Source: Eubacteriales bacterium
GTDB taxonomy: Bacteria > Bacillota > Clostridia > Oscillospirales > Acutalibacteraceae
Direction of reading: 5' to 3'
DNA length: 48,832 nucleotides
Assembly: GCA_029225565.1 (NCBI GenBank)
Contig: JAQXWS010000033.1
Coordinates: 1-48,832 of the forward strand
The position numbers and the translations under genes are program-made. The notes below the pieces were generated by a model. The model made no database searches. It was not told the DNA's origin and was given only the letters and a program-made list of their open reading frames with translations. Below are positions 17,112 to 24,208 of this stretch, one piece after another; the first letter of the stretch is position 1; every line of letters starts with the position of its first letter.

Positions 17112-17378
17112 TTAATACTTCCCGTCGAAATTGTCCGGCGGGATTTTTGTTATTCTGTTTTTCAGATTCTGCCATTTTTCCAGGTTATCCAAATCCCATT
17201 CTGCCCGTGCCTTGGACAACTCGGCGTCGATGAGAACATCTGCCAACTCCTCCGGCGAAGACCCAATATCCTCGTAATATCCCAATTGACGGAATACATC
17301 CTGCAAATCTCTTTTTGAAAAATATATGTATTCGTTATCCACACAATTACGCTGTGTATATCTGTCCTTAAATCTCAT
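17112..17378 (-). CDS. Hypothetical small protein, 88 aa
   Basis: I do not recognise this protein. It is short and charged, with a helical segment FSKRDLQDVFRQLGYYEDIGS followed by an acidic stretch PEELADVLIDAELSKARAEWD and a LEKWQNLKNRI tail. It has no cysteine pairs, membrane helix or signal peptide. The start ATG 17378 has GGAGG at 5-nt spacing; the extension to 17432 would read through the terminator hairpin of the leader and is rejected. The important context is upstream: a promoter-driven structured RNA (17546-17390) ends in an intrinsic terminator whose T-run touches this gene's SD. The gene is therefore likely expressed only by terminator read-through, as in riboswitch- or attenuator-controlled genes. 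Confidence 0.65.
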   Translation of the reverse strand: MRFKDRYTQRNCVDNEYIYFSKRDLQDVFRQLGYYEDIGSSPEELADVLIDAELSKARAEWDLDNLEKWQNLKNRITKIPPDNFDGKY

Positions 17379-17389
17379 TGCAACCTCCA

Positions 17390-17546
17390 AAATAAAAAAT
17401 GCGCATGGCCGAAGCCATACGCAATAAAACACATGGCTCAGGTCGCCAAACCAATTATATATCGCAAAAAACGCAGATAAATAAGCCAGTGTTTTTGACA
17501 GAAGAACATCTGCGGATTTTGCATGTTAATATTTAATTGGTTTGGC
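17390..17546 (-). ncRNA. Structured RNA leader or small RNA, unrecognised class
   Basis: The transcript predicted from the promoter at 17581-17553 begins at the first base of a 13-bp helix, GCCAAACCAATTA (17546-17534) with TAATTGGTTTGGC (17457-17445). Inside it are an internal loop, then GCAAAA/TTTTGC, then CGCAGAT/ATCTGCG, closing on a ~29-nt apical loop. A ~22-nt linker follows, then GCGTATGGC-TTCG-GCCATGCGC with a T-rich tail (17422-17390). All arms are perfect except one G-U in the terminator stem. The rod shape recalls 6S RNA, but it is shorter, and I recognise no known riboswitch core. It is either an independent sRNA or a cis-acting attenuator of the 88-aa gene. Confidence 0.6.
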
Positions 17547-17552
17547 AACATC

Positions 17553-17581
17553 ATTTTATCATAATCAAAAAGGAATTGCAA
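17553..17581 (-). promoter_or_regulatory. Promoter of the structured RNA
   Basis: TTGCAA (17581-17576), 17-bp spacer, TAAAAT (17558-17553) on the minus strand. The expected +1 is the G at 17546, exactly the 5' base of the RNA's closing helix. Confidence 0.6.
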
Positions 17582-17610
17582 GAAAAAGAGGAGAGCGCTT
17601 GCTCTCCTCT
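17582..17610 (-). terminator. Terminator of the acn-icd-rex unit
   Basis: AGAGGAGAGC-AAGC-GCTCTCCTCT on the minus strand, perfect 10-bp stem, followed by TTTTTCTT. It lies 5 nt after the stop of the hypothetical gene 17616-18299. Confidence 0.85.
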
Positions 17611-17615
17611 AAATA

Positions 17616-18299
17616 CTATAATCTGTCAACAAATGTGCCTGTACCGGTACAAACAACCCCATATTCCCCAAAGCGATAAAACTGTCTCAGGTCGCCGTAG
17701 CTCCTGCCCAAATCCGATACGGTAAAATTGGATTTGTCAATCACCCGCACGGTGGAATAATCACAGCACACATATACCGCGTCGTCATCGGCGGACACAA
17801 AATTAGGTCTGTTAAAGGTGCCTGCGTCCCTGCCGCCGATACGAATATCCAGCTTGATACCGTCCACAAAATAGCGCATAACACAATTTTCGCCCCGGCA
17901 ATAGCTCCAAAAGCAGTCCCCGTCCGGGGCAACGCCACACACGGGACTGTCGTTGTGGGACAGCAGTCCGTCCCTTTTCAACTCGCCGTCGCTGTCAAAA
18001 AGGCCTGCCTGACCGTTATCAAACACAACCAACACACTGCGATTGGGCAAAAGCCATGCCTCGCACTGCACAAAATTGCCCAGCGTATCGCTGATTTTTT
18101 GGTAATTTGAGCCGAATTTTTGCATAAGGTAAGCATTTTTTGTGATAACCTCTTTTTCGCCGGTATCAAAATTAAGCACAAAATATCCAACCCTGTATCG
18201 ACCCACATCATCCGGCATAGGCTTTTTTTCGACAAAAATGGCCTTGTTGCTGCCATATCTTACAACATCAATAACCTCTCGATTGCATATCTTAACCAA
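17616..18299 (-). CDS. Hypothetical beta-propeller-like protein
   Basis: A 227-aa soluble protein I do not recognise by family. It contains recurring short beta-strand units ending in hydrophobic-aromatic motifs (KAIFVEKKP, YFVLNFDTGEKEVIT, EAWLLPNRSVLVVFDNGQAGLFDSDGEL, DAVYVCCDYSTVRVIDKSN). This is the look of a WD/PQQ-like beta-propeller of 3-4 visible blades. No signal peptide. The start appears to be TTG 18299, with AAGGA about 10 nt upstream; no ATG is available before the first strand. It lies 17 nt behind rex and in front of the operon terminator, so it is co-transcribed with aconitase, isocitrate dehydrogenase and Rex. Its role there is unknown. Confidence 0.6.
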   Translation of the reverse strand: MVKICNREVIDVVRYGSNKAIFVEKKPMPDDVGRYRVGYFVLNFDTGEKEVITKNAYLMQKFGSNYQKISDTLGNFVQCEAWLLPNRSVLVVFDNGQAGLFDSDGELKRDGLLSHNDSPVCGVAPDGDCFWSYCRGENCVMRYFVDGIKLDIRIGGRDAGTFNRPNFVSADDDAVYVCCDYSTVRVIDKSNFTVSDLGRSYGDLRQFYRFGEYGVVCTGTGTFVDRL

Positions 18300-18316
18300 T
18301 AATTATCATCCTTACC

Positions 18317-18967
18317 CTATTCATTAATATCTGCCAAATCACCGGCACTGGTCAAAAAACTCAGGGTCATAAGACTGTCTGTCAAATGAACATTCTCCAC
18401 CAGTACCTCGGGGTGTGCCATGGCAATATCGTAATTGGAAAAATTCCAAAAGCTCCTGATGCCCAACTTGCACAGCAGGTCTGTAAGCTCCTTCATATCG
18501 TTGGACGGAATACAGATAACGGCACACACAGGCGCATTGTCGATACAAAAATTCTCCAAATAATTGATATGCCTAACAGGAACCCCCTGGATAACCTTGC
18601 CCGAAATGGCCTCATTCTTGTCAAAAATGCCTACCAGCTTGAATCCGCTGGCGCGAGTAAAGATTTTTGACGCAACGGCCTTGCCCAGATTACCGGCGCC
18701 AATCAGTATGGTCTTTACCTCGGCATTTACGCACAGAATCTCGCCTATCTTCTTGTGCAACTCGTACACATTGTAGCCGTAGCCCTGCTGCCCAAAGCCG
18801 CCAAAGCAGTTGAAATCGTGGCGAATCTGGGACGCTGTCAGGCCCATACGCTCGGCAAGCTCCTTTGAGCTGATTCTGACAACGCCGTTATCCTTAAGTG
18901 TTTCCAAAAAGCGATAATATCTTGGCAGTCTTTTTATTACAGAAATAGATATTTCGTTTTTGTCCAT
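18317..18967 (-). CDS. rex: Redox-sensing transcriptional repressor Rex
   Basis: A 216-aa Rex protein. The N-terminal winged helix (1-75) has VIKRLPRYYRFLETL, RISSKELAERMGLTASQIRHDFNCFGGFGQQGYGYNV. The Rossmann domain follows with the NAD(H)-binding loop ILIGAGNLGKAVA (about 87-99) and a C-terminal swapped helix. Rex dimers bind operators when NAD+ is high and release when NADH rises, derepressing fermentation and related genes. ATG 18967 has GGGAG upstream. It is the third gene after acn and icd, unlike the more usual stand-alone or adhE/butyrate-linked locations. A Rex-like site overlaps the operon's own -10 (22183-22200), suggesting autoregulation. Confidence 0.96.
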   Translation of the reverse strand: MDKNEISISVIKRLPRYYRFLETLKDNGVVRISSKELAERMGLTASQIRHDFNCFGGFGQQGYGYNVYELHKKIGEILCVNAEVKTILIGAGNLGKAVASKIFTRASGFKLVGIFDKNEAISGKVIQGVPVRHINYLENFCIDNAPVCAVICIPSNDMKELTDLLCKLGIRSFWNFSNYDIAMAHPEVLVENVHLTDSLMTLSFLTSAGDLADINE

Positions 18968-18990
18968 AAAATCACTCCCAAAAAGGTGGT

Positions 18991-20172
18991 TTACTTTGTC
19001 ATCTCCGTAATGGTCTGCATTACATAATCGCCAAACTCTTGGCAGGTGCAACCGGTATCACGACCGGTGATAACCAATTTCTTCTCCTGGAACATACACT
19101 TGTCCAGCGCAGCCTCAAGAGCGTTGGCCTGCTGCTGATAACCGATATGCGAAAGCAGCATTACAGTAGCCCTCAGCATTGAGCATGGGTCTGCGTACTG
19201 ACCTCTGCCCTCACTGATCATACGGGGAGCAGAGCCGTGGATAGCCTCAAACATAGCATATCTCTTGCCGATATTGGCAGAGCCGGCAGTACCTACGCCT
19301 CCCTGGAACTCGGCAGCCTCGTCGGTGATGATGTCGCCATACAAATTAGGCAGTACAAATACCTTAAAGTCGGTACGGCGCGCAGGGTCAATAAGCTTTG
19401 CGGTGGTGATATCCACATACCAGTCGTCAGTTACAATGTCGGGATACTGCTCGCCAATAGCCTTTGCGGCATTGAGGAACTTGCCGTCAGTTGTCTTGAT
19501 GATATTTGCCTTTGTGATAATGGACACCTTGCCCTTGTTATTCTTCTTTGCATAATCGTATGCAAGCTTAGCAATTCTGTCGCATCCCTCCTGGGTAGCA
19601 ACGGTAAAATCAACAGCCAGGTCGTCGGTAATATTTACACCGTATGAGCCAACTGCGTATCCGCCCTCGGTATTCTCACGGAAGAATGTCCAGTCGATAC
19701 CCTCCTCGGGCACCTTAACGGGACGCATATTAGCGAACAAGTCAAGCTCCTTGCGCATAGCAACATTTGCCGACTCAACATTTGGCCAGCCGTCGCCCTG
19801 GCGTGGGGTGGTTGTAGGGCCTTTGAGGATAACATGGCAAGCCTTCAATTCCTCCAGCACATCGTCGGGAATTGCCTTAAGATGCTTTGCACGGTTCTCG
19901 ATAGTAAGGCCGTCGATTACCTTGAACTCAATCTTGCCCTTCTCTACCTCATCCTTGAGCAAAAATTCGATTACTCTCTGGCTCTCCTTGGTGATGATTG
20001 GGCCGATGCCGTCACCGCCGCAGATACCGATTACAATTTTGTCCAGCGCCTGATAGTCGGTGAACTCCTTGTCCTGTTTAATTCTCTTGGCACGCTCCAG
20101 CTGTGCCTCCATCAGTGTACGAAATCTGGCAACAGCGTCGTCCAGTGCCTTTTTTTCATCAATTTCCGGCAT
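18991..20172 (-). CDS. icd: Isocitrate dehydrogenase
   Basis: A 393-aa decarboxylating dehydrogenase of the isocitrate/isopropylmalate fold: VIGICGGDGIGPIITKES near residue 46, phosphate/substrate-binding WPNVESANVAMRKELDLFANMRPV (R and S residues of the isocitrate site), FRENTEGGYAVGS, the metal-site segment LPNLYGDIITDEAAEFQGGVGTAGSANIG and the coenzyme loop EAIHGSAPRMISEGRGQYADP. It converts isocitrate to 2-oxoglutarate. The coenzyme loop lacks the Lys-Tyr pair of E. coli NADP-IDH, so NAD+ is possible, but I cannot settle it. It lies 25 nt after aconitase and 23 nt before rex, giving an oxidative citrate-to-2-oxoglutarate branch for glutamate synthesis. Citrate synthase is not in the window. 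Confidence 0.95.
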   Translation of the reverse strand: MPEIDEKKALDDAVARFRTLMEAQLERAKRIKQDKEFTDYQALDKIVIGICGGDGIGPIITKESQRVIEFLLKDEVEKGKIEFKVIDGLTIENRAKHLKAIPDDVLEELKACHVILKGPTTTPRQGDGWPNVESANVAMRKELDLFANMRPVKVPEEGIDWTFFRENTEGGYAVGSYGVNITDDLAVDFTVATQEGCDRIAKLAYDYAKKNNKGKVSIITKANIIKTTDGKFLNAAKAIGEQYPDIVTDDWYVDITTAKLIDPARRTDFKVFVLPNLYGDIITDEAAEFQGGVGTAGSANIGKRYAMFEAIHGSAPRMISEGRGQYADPCSMLRATVMLLSHIGYQQQANALEAALDKCMFQEKKLVITGRDTGCTCQEFGDYVMQTITEMTK

Positions 20173-20197
20173 AATAAACTCTCCTTTAATATTACAA

Positions 20198-22135
20198 TTA
20201 CTTATTCATTTCTCTGGTGTAATCCAGCAGACCGCCGCAAAGCAGCATAGCTCTCTGTCTGTCGGACAGGTGGGAGGAATCCAGCGGATACTCCTCGCCC
20301 TTTGTGATGTTCTTCAGTACAACCGGCTTGTTATTCTCGATACAATCACGAATATTTGCCAACTGCAGCTCGTCCATCTGGTCAATCTTGTCGTAGTCGG
20401 CCTCGTCTGCAAAGGTGAATGGCAAAATACCCGCATTAACCAGGTTAGCCACATGGATACGGGCAAAGCTCTTTGTGATAACAGCCTTTACCCCAAGGTA
20501 CAGCGGCACAAGAGCAGCGTGCTCACGGGATGAGCCCTGGCCGTAGTTAGCACCGCCGATAACAAAGCCCTTGCCCTCTGCCTTGATACGCTCCGGAAAT
20601 GTCTCGTCGCACACGCCGAAGCAATACTGTGACAAATGAGGAATATTACTGCGGTAAGGCAAAATCTTTGCCCCTGCAGGCATAATGTGGTCTGTGGTGA
20701 TATTGTCGCCCACCTTGAGCACAGCCTTGGCAGTAATATCTGCCGGCAGCGGCTCTGTTTTTGGGAACGGCTTGATATTAGGTCCGCGAAGAACCTCTAC
20801 GCTGTCTGCCTCCTCAGGTGTGGCAGGAGCCTCTATCATATTGTCGTTAACGATAAACTTGTCCGGCATTGTGATAGTAGGAGCCTCGCCCAAATCCCTG
20901 GGGTCGGTAAGATAGCCTGTAAGTGCGGACGCAGCGGCAACCTCGGGTGATACAAGATAAATCTTGCCGTCCTTTGTGCCGGAGCGACCCTCGAAGTTAC
21001 GGTTGAATGTACGCAGTGATACACCGCCGCTGTTAGGACTCTGTCCCATACCGATACACGGACCGCAAGCGGACTCGAGTATTCTTGCGCCGGCATTAAT
21101 CATATCCGACAATGCGCCGTTCAGCGCCAGCATATTGAGTACCTGCTTTGAGCCTGGAGCAATACAAAGTGATACAGTGGGGTCAACAGTCTTGCCCTTT
21201 AGTATTGCCGCAACCTTCATCATATCCACAAAGGATGAGTTGGTGCAGGAGCCTATAGCAACCTGGTCAACCTTGATTCTGCCGATTTCGTCAGTGGTCT
21301 TTACACGGTCGGGCATGTGCGGGCACGCAGCCATTGGTGTCAGCGAGCACAGGTCAATATCGATAACCTCGTCGTACTCTGCGTCCGGGTCCGGCAGAAT
21401 TTCTGTCCAGTCATCCTCCCTGCCCTGCGCCTTAAGGAACGCCAGAGTAATCTCGTCGGACGGAAAGATGGATGTGGTAGCGCCCAGCTCGGCGCCCATA
21501 TTTGTGATGGTGGCACGCTCCGGAACAGAAAGTGTCTTTACACCCTCTCCGCCGTACTCGATAATCTTGCCCACGCCGCCCTTAACGCTCATAATCCGCA
21601 GTACCTCAAGGATAACATCCTTTGCAGATACCCATGGCTTAAGATAGCCTGTAAGATTGATTCTTGTCATCTTTGGCATAGGAATATAGTAGGTGCCGCC
21701 GCCCATGGCAACAGCAACATCAAGTCCGCCTGCGCCCATTGCCAGCATACCTATACCGCCTCCGGTGGGTGTGTGTGAGTCGGAGCCTATAAGAGTCTTG
21801 CCCGGAATACCGAATCTCTCAAGATGTACCTGATGGCAAATTCCGTTTCCCGGACGGGAAAAGTAAATTCCGTGCTTCTTGGTTACTGTCTGAATAAATC
21901 TGTGGTCATCCGCATTTTCAAAACCGGTCTGCAATGTGTTGTGGTCAATGTAAGCAACAGACCTCTCCGTCTTAACTCTGTCCACGCCCATTGCCTCAAA
22001 TTCAAGATAAGCCATTGTGCCGGTTGCATCCTGAGTCAATGTCTGGTCGATGCGTAGTCCGATTTCGGTGCCTACCTTCATCTCTCCCTCAACAAGATGC
22101 GCCTTTATCAGCTTTTGCGCTAATGTAAGTCCCAT
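20198..22135 (-). CDS. acnA: Aconitate hydratase
   Basis: A 645-aa aconitase with the substrate-binding DSHTPTGGGIGMLAMGAGG (118-136), the three cluster cysteines in IGSCTNSSF and ACGPCIGMGQSPNSGG, and the swivel-domain signature VIGGANYGQGSSREHAALVP. It is shorter than E. coli AcnA (about 890 aa) and resembles the compact aconitases of anaerobic Firmicutes. It interconverts citrate and isocitrate. The start ATG 22135 has AAGGAGG at 7-nt spacing. It is the first gene of the acn-icd-rex-hypothetical unit. The upstream region has a strong promoter, a candidate Rex site and an unusual 15-bp direct repeat of period 21. Confidence 0.96.
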   Translation of the reverse strand: MGLTLAQKLIKAHLVEGEMKVGTEIGLRIDQTLTQDATGTMAYLEFEAMGVDRVKTERSVAYIDHNTLQTGFENADDHRFIQTVTKKHGIYFSRPGNGICHQVHLERFGIPGKTLIGSDSHTPTGGGIGMLAMGAGGLDVAVAMGGGTYYIPMPKMTRINLTGYLKPWVSAKDVILEVLRIMSVKGGVGKIIEYGGEGVKTLSVPERATITNMGAELGATTSIFPSDEITLAFLKAQGREDDWTEILPDPDAEYDEVIDIDLCSLTPMAACPHMPDRVKTTDEIGRIKVDQVAIGSCTNSSFVDMMKVAAILKGKTVDPTVSLCIAPGSKQVLNMLALNGALSDMINAGARILESACGPCIGMGQSPNSGGVSLRTFNRNFEGRSGTKDGKIYLVSPEVAAASALTGYLTDPRDLGEAPTITMPDKFIVNDNMIEAPATPEEADSVEVLRGPNIKPFPKTEPLPADITAKAVLKVGDNITTDHIMPAGAKILPYRSNIPHLSQYCFGVCDETFPERIKAEGKGFVIGGANYGQGSSREHAALVPLYLGVKAVITKSFARIHVANLVNAGILPFTFADEADYDKIDQMDELQLANIRDCIENNKPVVLKNITKGEEYPLDSSHLSDRQRAMLLCGGLLDYTREMNK

Positions 22136-22149
22136 TATTGTCCTCCTTG

Positions 22150-22185
22150 TTTGTCAAACTTATTGACTTTTTTGTCAAACTTATT
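22150..22185. promoter_or_regulatory. 15-bp direct repeat, two helical turns apart, upstream of acn
   Basis: TTTGTCAAACTTATT occurs at 22150-22164 and again at 22171-22185 with a 6-bp spacer, so the period is 21 bp. Each copy holds the mini-palindrome TTTG-T-CAAA. The distal copy covers the -10/transcription start and the proximal one lies at about +13 to +27, a repressor or road-block arrangement. The regulator is unknown. Confidence 0.55.
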
Positions 22186-22211
22186 TTAAAACATTCACAA
22201 CACATTGTCAA
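22183..22211 (-). promoter_or_regulatory. acn-icd-rex promoter with candidate Rex site
   Basis: TTGACA (22211-22206), 17-bp spacer, TAAAAT (22188-22183) on the minus strand. The 18 bases TTGTGAATGTTTTAAAAT (22200-22183) match the Bacillus Rex consensus TTGTGAA-N4-TTCACAA perfectly in the left half and weakly in the right half, and they overlap the -10. Upstream of it, 22212-22312 is AT-rich with nothing else I can support. Confidence 0.55.
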
Positions 22212-22312
22212 TATATTATCAATAAGATATAAATATTTATTTCCGTTACGCAAATAATAATTGCGCACCGTCAATCCCAACCCACATTTTTTCAAAAATA
22301 TAAAAATTTCTC

Positions 22313-22341
22313 TTGCAATCCCAACCAAAGTATGATATATT
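22313..22341 (+). promoter_or_regulatory. tRNA-Gln promoter
   Basis: TTGCAA (22313-22318), 17-bp spacer, TATATT (22336-22341), 38 nt before the tRNA. Confidence 0.55.
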
Positions 22342-22379
22342 ATTGCGTGCAACAGGATTATTCCTGCGCAACAGAATAT

Positions 22380-22453
22380 AGAGGTATAGTGTAACGGTAA
22401 CACTCCGGACTCTGACTCCGTCATTTAAGGTTCGAATCCTTATACCTCTGCCA
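22380..22453 (+). tRNA. tRNA-Gln (anticodon CTG), CCA encoded
   Basis: The cloverleaf can be drawn by eye: acceptor AGAGGTA (22380-22386) with TACCTCT (22443-22449), anticodon loop CTCTGAC giving CTG, and T arm TAAGG-TTCGAAT-CCTTA. The discriminator G is followed by an encoded CCA. The outermost anticodon-stem pair is C-T (CCGGA against TCCGT), a mismatch at 27-43 that is paired in most tRNA-Gln genes. A terminator follows directly. Confidence 0.93.
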
Positions 22454-22460
22454 AGAGGGA

Positions 22461-22490
22461 AACAGGTACCAACGGGTACCTGTTTTCTTC
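22461..22490 (+). terminator. Terminator after tRNA-Gln
   Basis: AACAGGTACC-AACG-GGTACCTGTT (22461-22484), perfect 10-bp stem, followed by TTCTTCTTC. Confidence 0.75.
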
Positions 22491-22668
22491 TTCTCTGAAG
22501 AAGTAAGGATTCGCAGAATCCTTATTACGAGCAAAGCGAGTAACAAGGTTCTGAACGCTTGCGTTCAGGTTCTTATTACGGGTTTATAATGCAATTAAAC
22601 CCGTAACATCGTTCTGTCAAGTCTTTAAGGTGGAGATTTGCAAAGCAAATACTACCGTGACTTGACAG
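22487..22668. repeat. Chain of consecutive perfect hairpins behind tRNA-Gln
   Basis: Within 182 bp there are CTTCTTC-TCT-GAAGAAG (22487-22503), AAGGATTC-GCA-GAATCCTT (22505-22523), CTGAACGC-TT-GCGTTCAG (22551-22568), an 11-bp arm pair at 22576-22586/22596-22606, and CTGTCAAGTC/GACTTGACAG (22614-22623 with 22659-22668). The chain is bounded by the tRNA 3' end and a 13-bp copy of it at 22674-22686. No gene is present in 22454-23088. Confidence 0.65.
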
Positions 22669-22721
22669 GTTGATATACCTCTGCCATAAATAGAAAGAAC
22701 ACCCTCACGGTATTCTTCTGA

Positions 22722-22982
22722 TTGTAGAAAAAGACAAATTGGGCTTTAGTGAGTTAAATTGCTTCGCAATGAAATCGCTATGCGGTGAAATCACTTCGTG
22801 ATGAAATCCTTGCTTCGCAAGGGTAAAGGGTGCTTCGCACGATTATATTGCGGAACGCCGTGGACGGCGTTCCCTACGAGTACCCCATAATTTCAAACTA
22901 CCGTAGGGGCGACCAATGGTCGCCCCTACGGTTATTGTATGAATTAAGATTTCTATAAACCCCAATTTGACTTTTTCTACAA
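22722..22982. mobile_element. MITE-like element with 22-bp inverted ends
   Basis: The ends at 22722-22743 and 22961-22982 are inverted copies with 21 of 22 matches (core TTGTAGAAAAAG). Inside lie five small hairpins with TTC/TAT triloops separated by TGAAA (22758-22840), a perfect GC-rich palindrome at 22852-22873 (GGAACGCCGT / ACGGCGTTCC) and a 16-bp-arm palindrome (ACCGTAGGGGCGACCA, 22900-22932). There is no ORF. The build is that of a non-autonomous element made of extragenic palindromes. A target-site duplication is not evident. Confidence 0.5.
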
Positions 22983-22987
22983 GCTAA

Positions 22988-23015
22988 AACTCCCTTGTGA
23001 TACTGCAAGGGAGTT
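22988..23015. terminator. Terminator of the BspA-like gene
   Basis: AACTCCCTTG and CAAGGGAGTT form a perfect 10-bp stem with a TGATACTG loop, followed on the plus strand by ATTTTCT. A similar TTG-ACACTG-CAAGG hairpin occurs at 26165-26182 on the far side of this accessory block. Confidence 0.55.
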
Positions 23016-23088
23016 ATTTTCTCGGTATAGCTAAAGGCTCAAGGCTGGCGTGTTCACTGACTTTTATAAATCCTTTAATATAGCTTCT

Positions 23089-24120
23089 TTATTTCTTATA
23101 ATGAATATTTGCATTGACAAGTTCGTCGTTGTCTGAATCAATTTTAACTTTTTTCCAATCGTTTTCACTTGAGTTGTAAAAAATATCGGCTACCGTTTTT
23201 TCAGCAGTAAAATTATTTTTACCTATTGATTCAAGTGACTTTGGAAGTGTAATTTTATTAAGATTAGCATAGCTGATAACACTTTCTCCAAGCTCGGTTA
23301 TGCCTTCTTCAATTATAATTTCATCAATATAGTAATACATTGATATGAGCTCTTGATCATCATTATACATAACATCAAGGAAGCCAATAAGATTATAAAA
23401 CAACTGATCCTGTTGTTCAATTTTGCCCTTGCCTTCTACTGTTAGTTTTCCTGTTAAAAGATTTGCAGAACATTTAATGTTTGTATTTGGAATAGTATCA
23501 CTGATTATTTCATTGTTCAGCTTTGTCTTTTCAAAGTCACTGCACTTTGGAACACTTGCAGAATAGCTTATTGAACATTTTTCAAGGTCAATATCAGTAT
23601 CCTTCCTGATTTTATCCCAATCCTCTTTTGAACCACCGTAGTTGATTTTGTTAATATTGAAATATTTGAACACTGCATCTGACGGATGGGAATACGGATT
23701 ATTAAAATTATGCACACCTACAATAGCTTTAGCCGTTTTCGGAATTGTTATTTCGGTTAGATTTTTATATGAACAGAAATCGCCAACATTAAAAACCGTT
23801 ACGCCCTCTGTAATTACTATCTTTTTTACATCATCCAAACTGCAACCGTTTTTCTCAAACAGCTCATTAACCTGAACATTCCAATTTGACCAAGGCAGAA
23901 CACCAACGCTATTGATAGTCATTGCTCCTGTTGATTTATCAAAAACAATATATGAGCCCGGGTAAACCTCTGCTGAAAATTCGTTTTGTGCAACACTGTT
24001 TTGAGTTGTTGAGGTTTCACCACCTGTTGTAGCATCAGAGCTTTTGGAACAGGCACTTGAAAAAACAGTAATTACCAAAATCAACGCTACACAAATTGCA
24101 GTAATAATAATTTTTTTCAT
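23089..24120 (-). CDS. BspA-like leucine-rich-repeat lipoprotein
   Basis: A 343-aa predicted lipoprotein. The signal peptide MKKIIITAICVALILVITVF ends in the lipobox SSAC, followed by a Ser/Thr-rich linker (24-50). The body shows BspA/TpLRR (LRR_5) units: VKKIVITEGVTVFNVGDFCSYKNLTEITIPKTAKAI..., with the typical INYGGSKEDWDKI and ADIFYNSSENDWKKV closing strands. A second set follows near residues 265-340 (ITELGESVISYANLNKITLPKSL). Such proteins are surface adhesins or binding proteins in gut Firmicutes. The start ATG 24120 has AGGAG at 9-nt spacing. The gene is AT-richer than the core genes around it and is flanked by palindromic repeat clusters on both sides, so horizontal acquisition is likely. 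Confidence 0.8.
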   Translation of the reverse strand: MKKIIITAICVALILVITVFSSACSKSSDATTGGETSTTQNSVAQNEFSAEVYPGSYIVFDKSTGAMTINSVGVLPWSNWNVQVNELFEKNGCSLDDVKKIVITEGVTVFNVGDFCSYKNLTEITIPKTAKAIVGVHNFNNPYSHPSDAVFKYFNINKINYGGSKEDWDKIRKDTDIDLEKCSISYSASVPKCSDFEKTKLNNEIISDTIPNTNIKCSANLLTGKLTVEGKGKIEQQDQLFYNLIGFLDVMYNDDQELISMYYYIDEIIIEEGITELGESVISYANLNKITLPKSLESIGKNNFTAEKTVADIFYNSSENDWKKVKIDSDNDELVNANIHYKK

Positions 24121-24208
24121 AAATAATCACTCCTAATAAAATCAATTACAATATATATTAATAATGAGATTTTGTAAATAGATAAATTGCAGTTTGTAGG
24201 GATACAAT

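Noticed and set aside
17390-17546. Calling the rod-shaped RNA 6S RNA (ssrS)
   Set aside because: The closing stem and internal loop resemble 6S, but the rod is only about 100 nt, the central loop is small and asymmetric, and it is linked to a terminator with a competing hairpin before an ORF. Identity left open.
22758-22840. Hairpin array considered as a CRISPR array
   Set aside because: Units are 11-15 nt palindromes with 5-7-nt spacers and differing stems; there are no identical 25-40-nt repeats and no cas genes.
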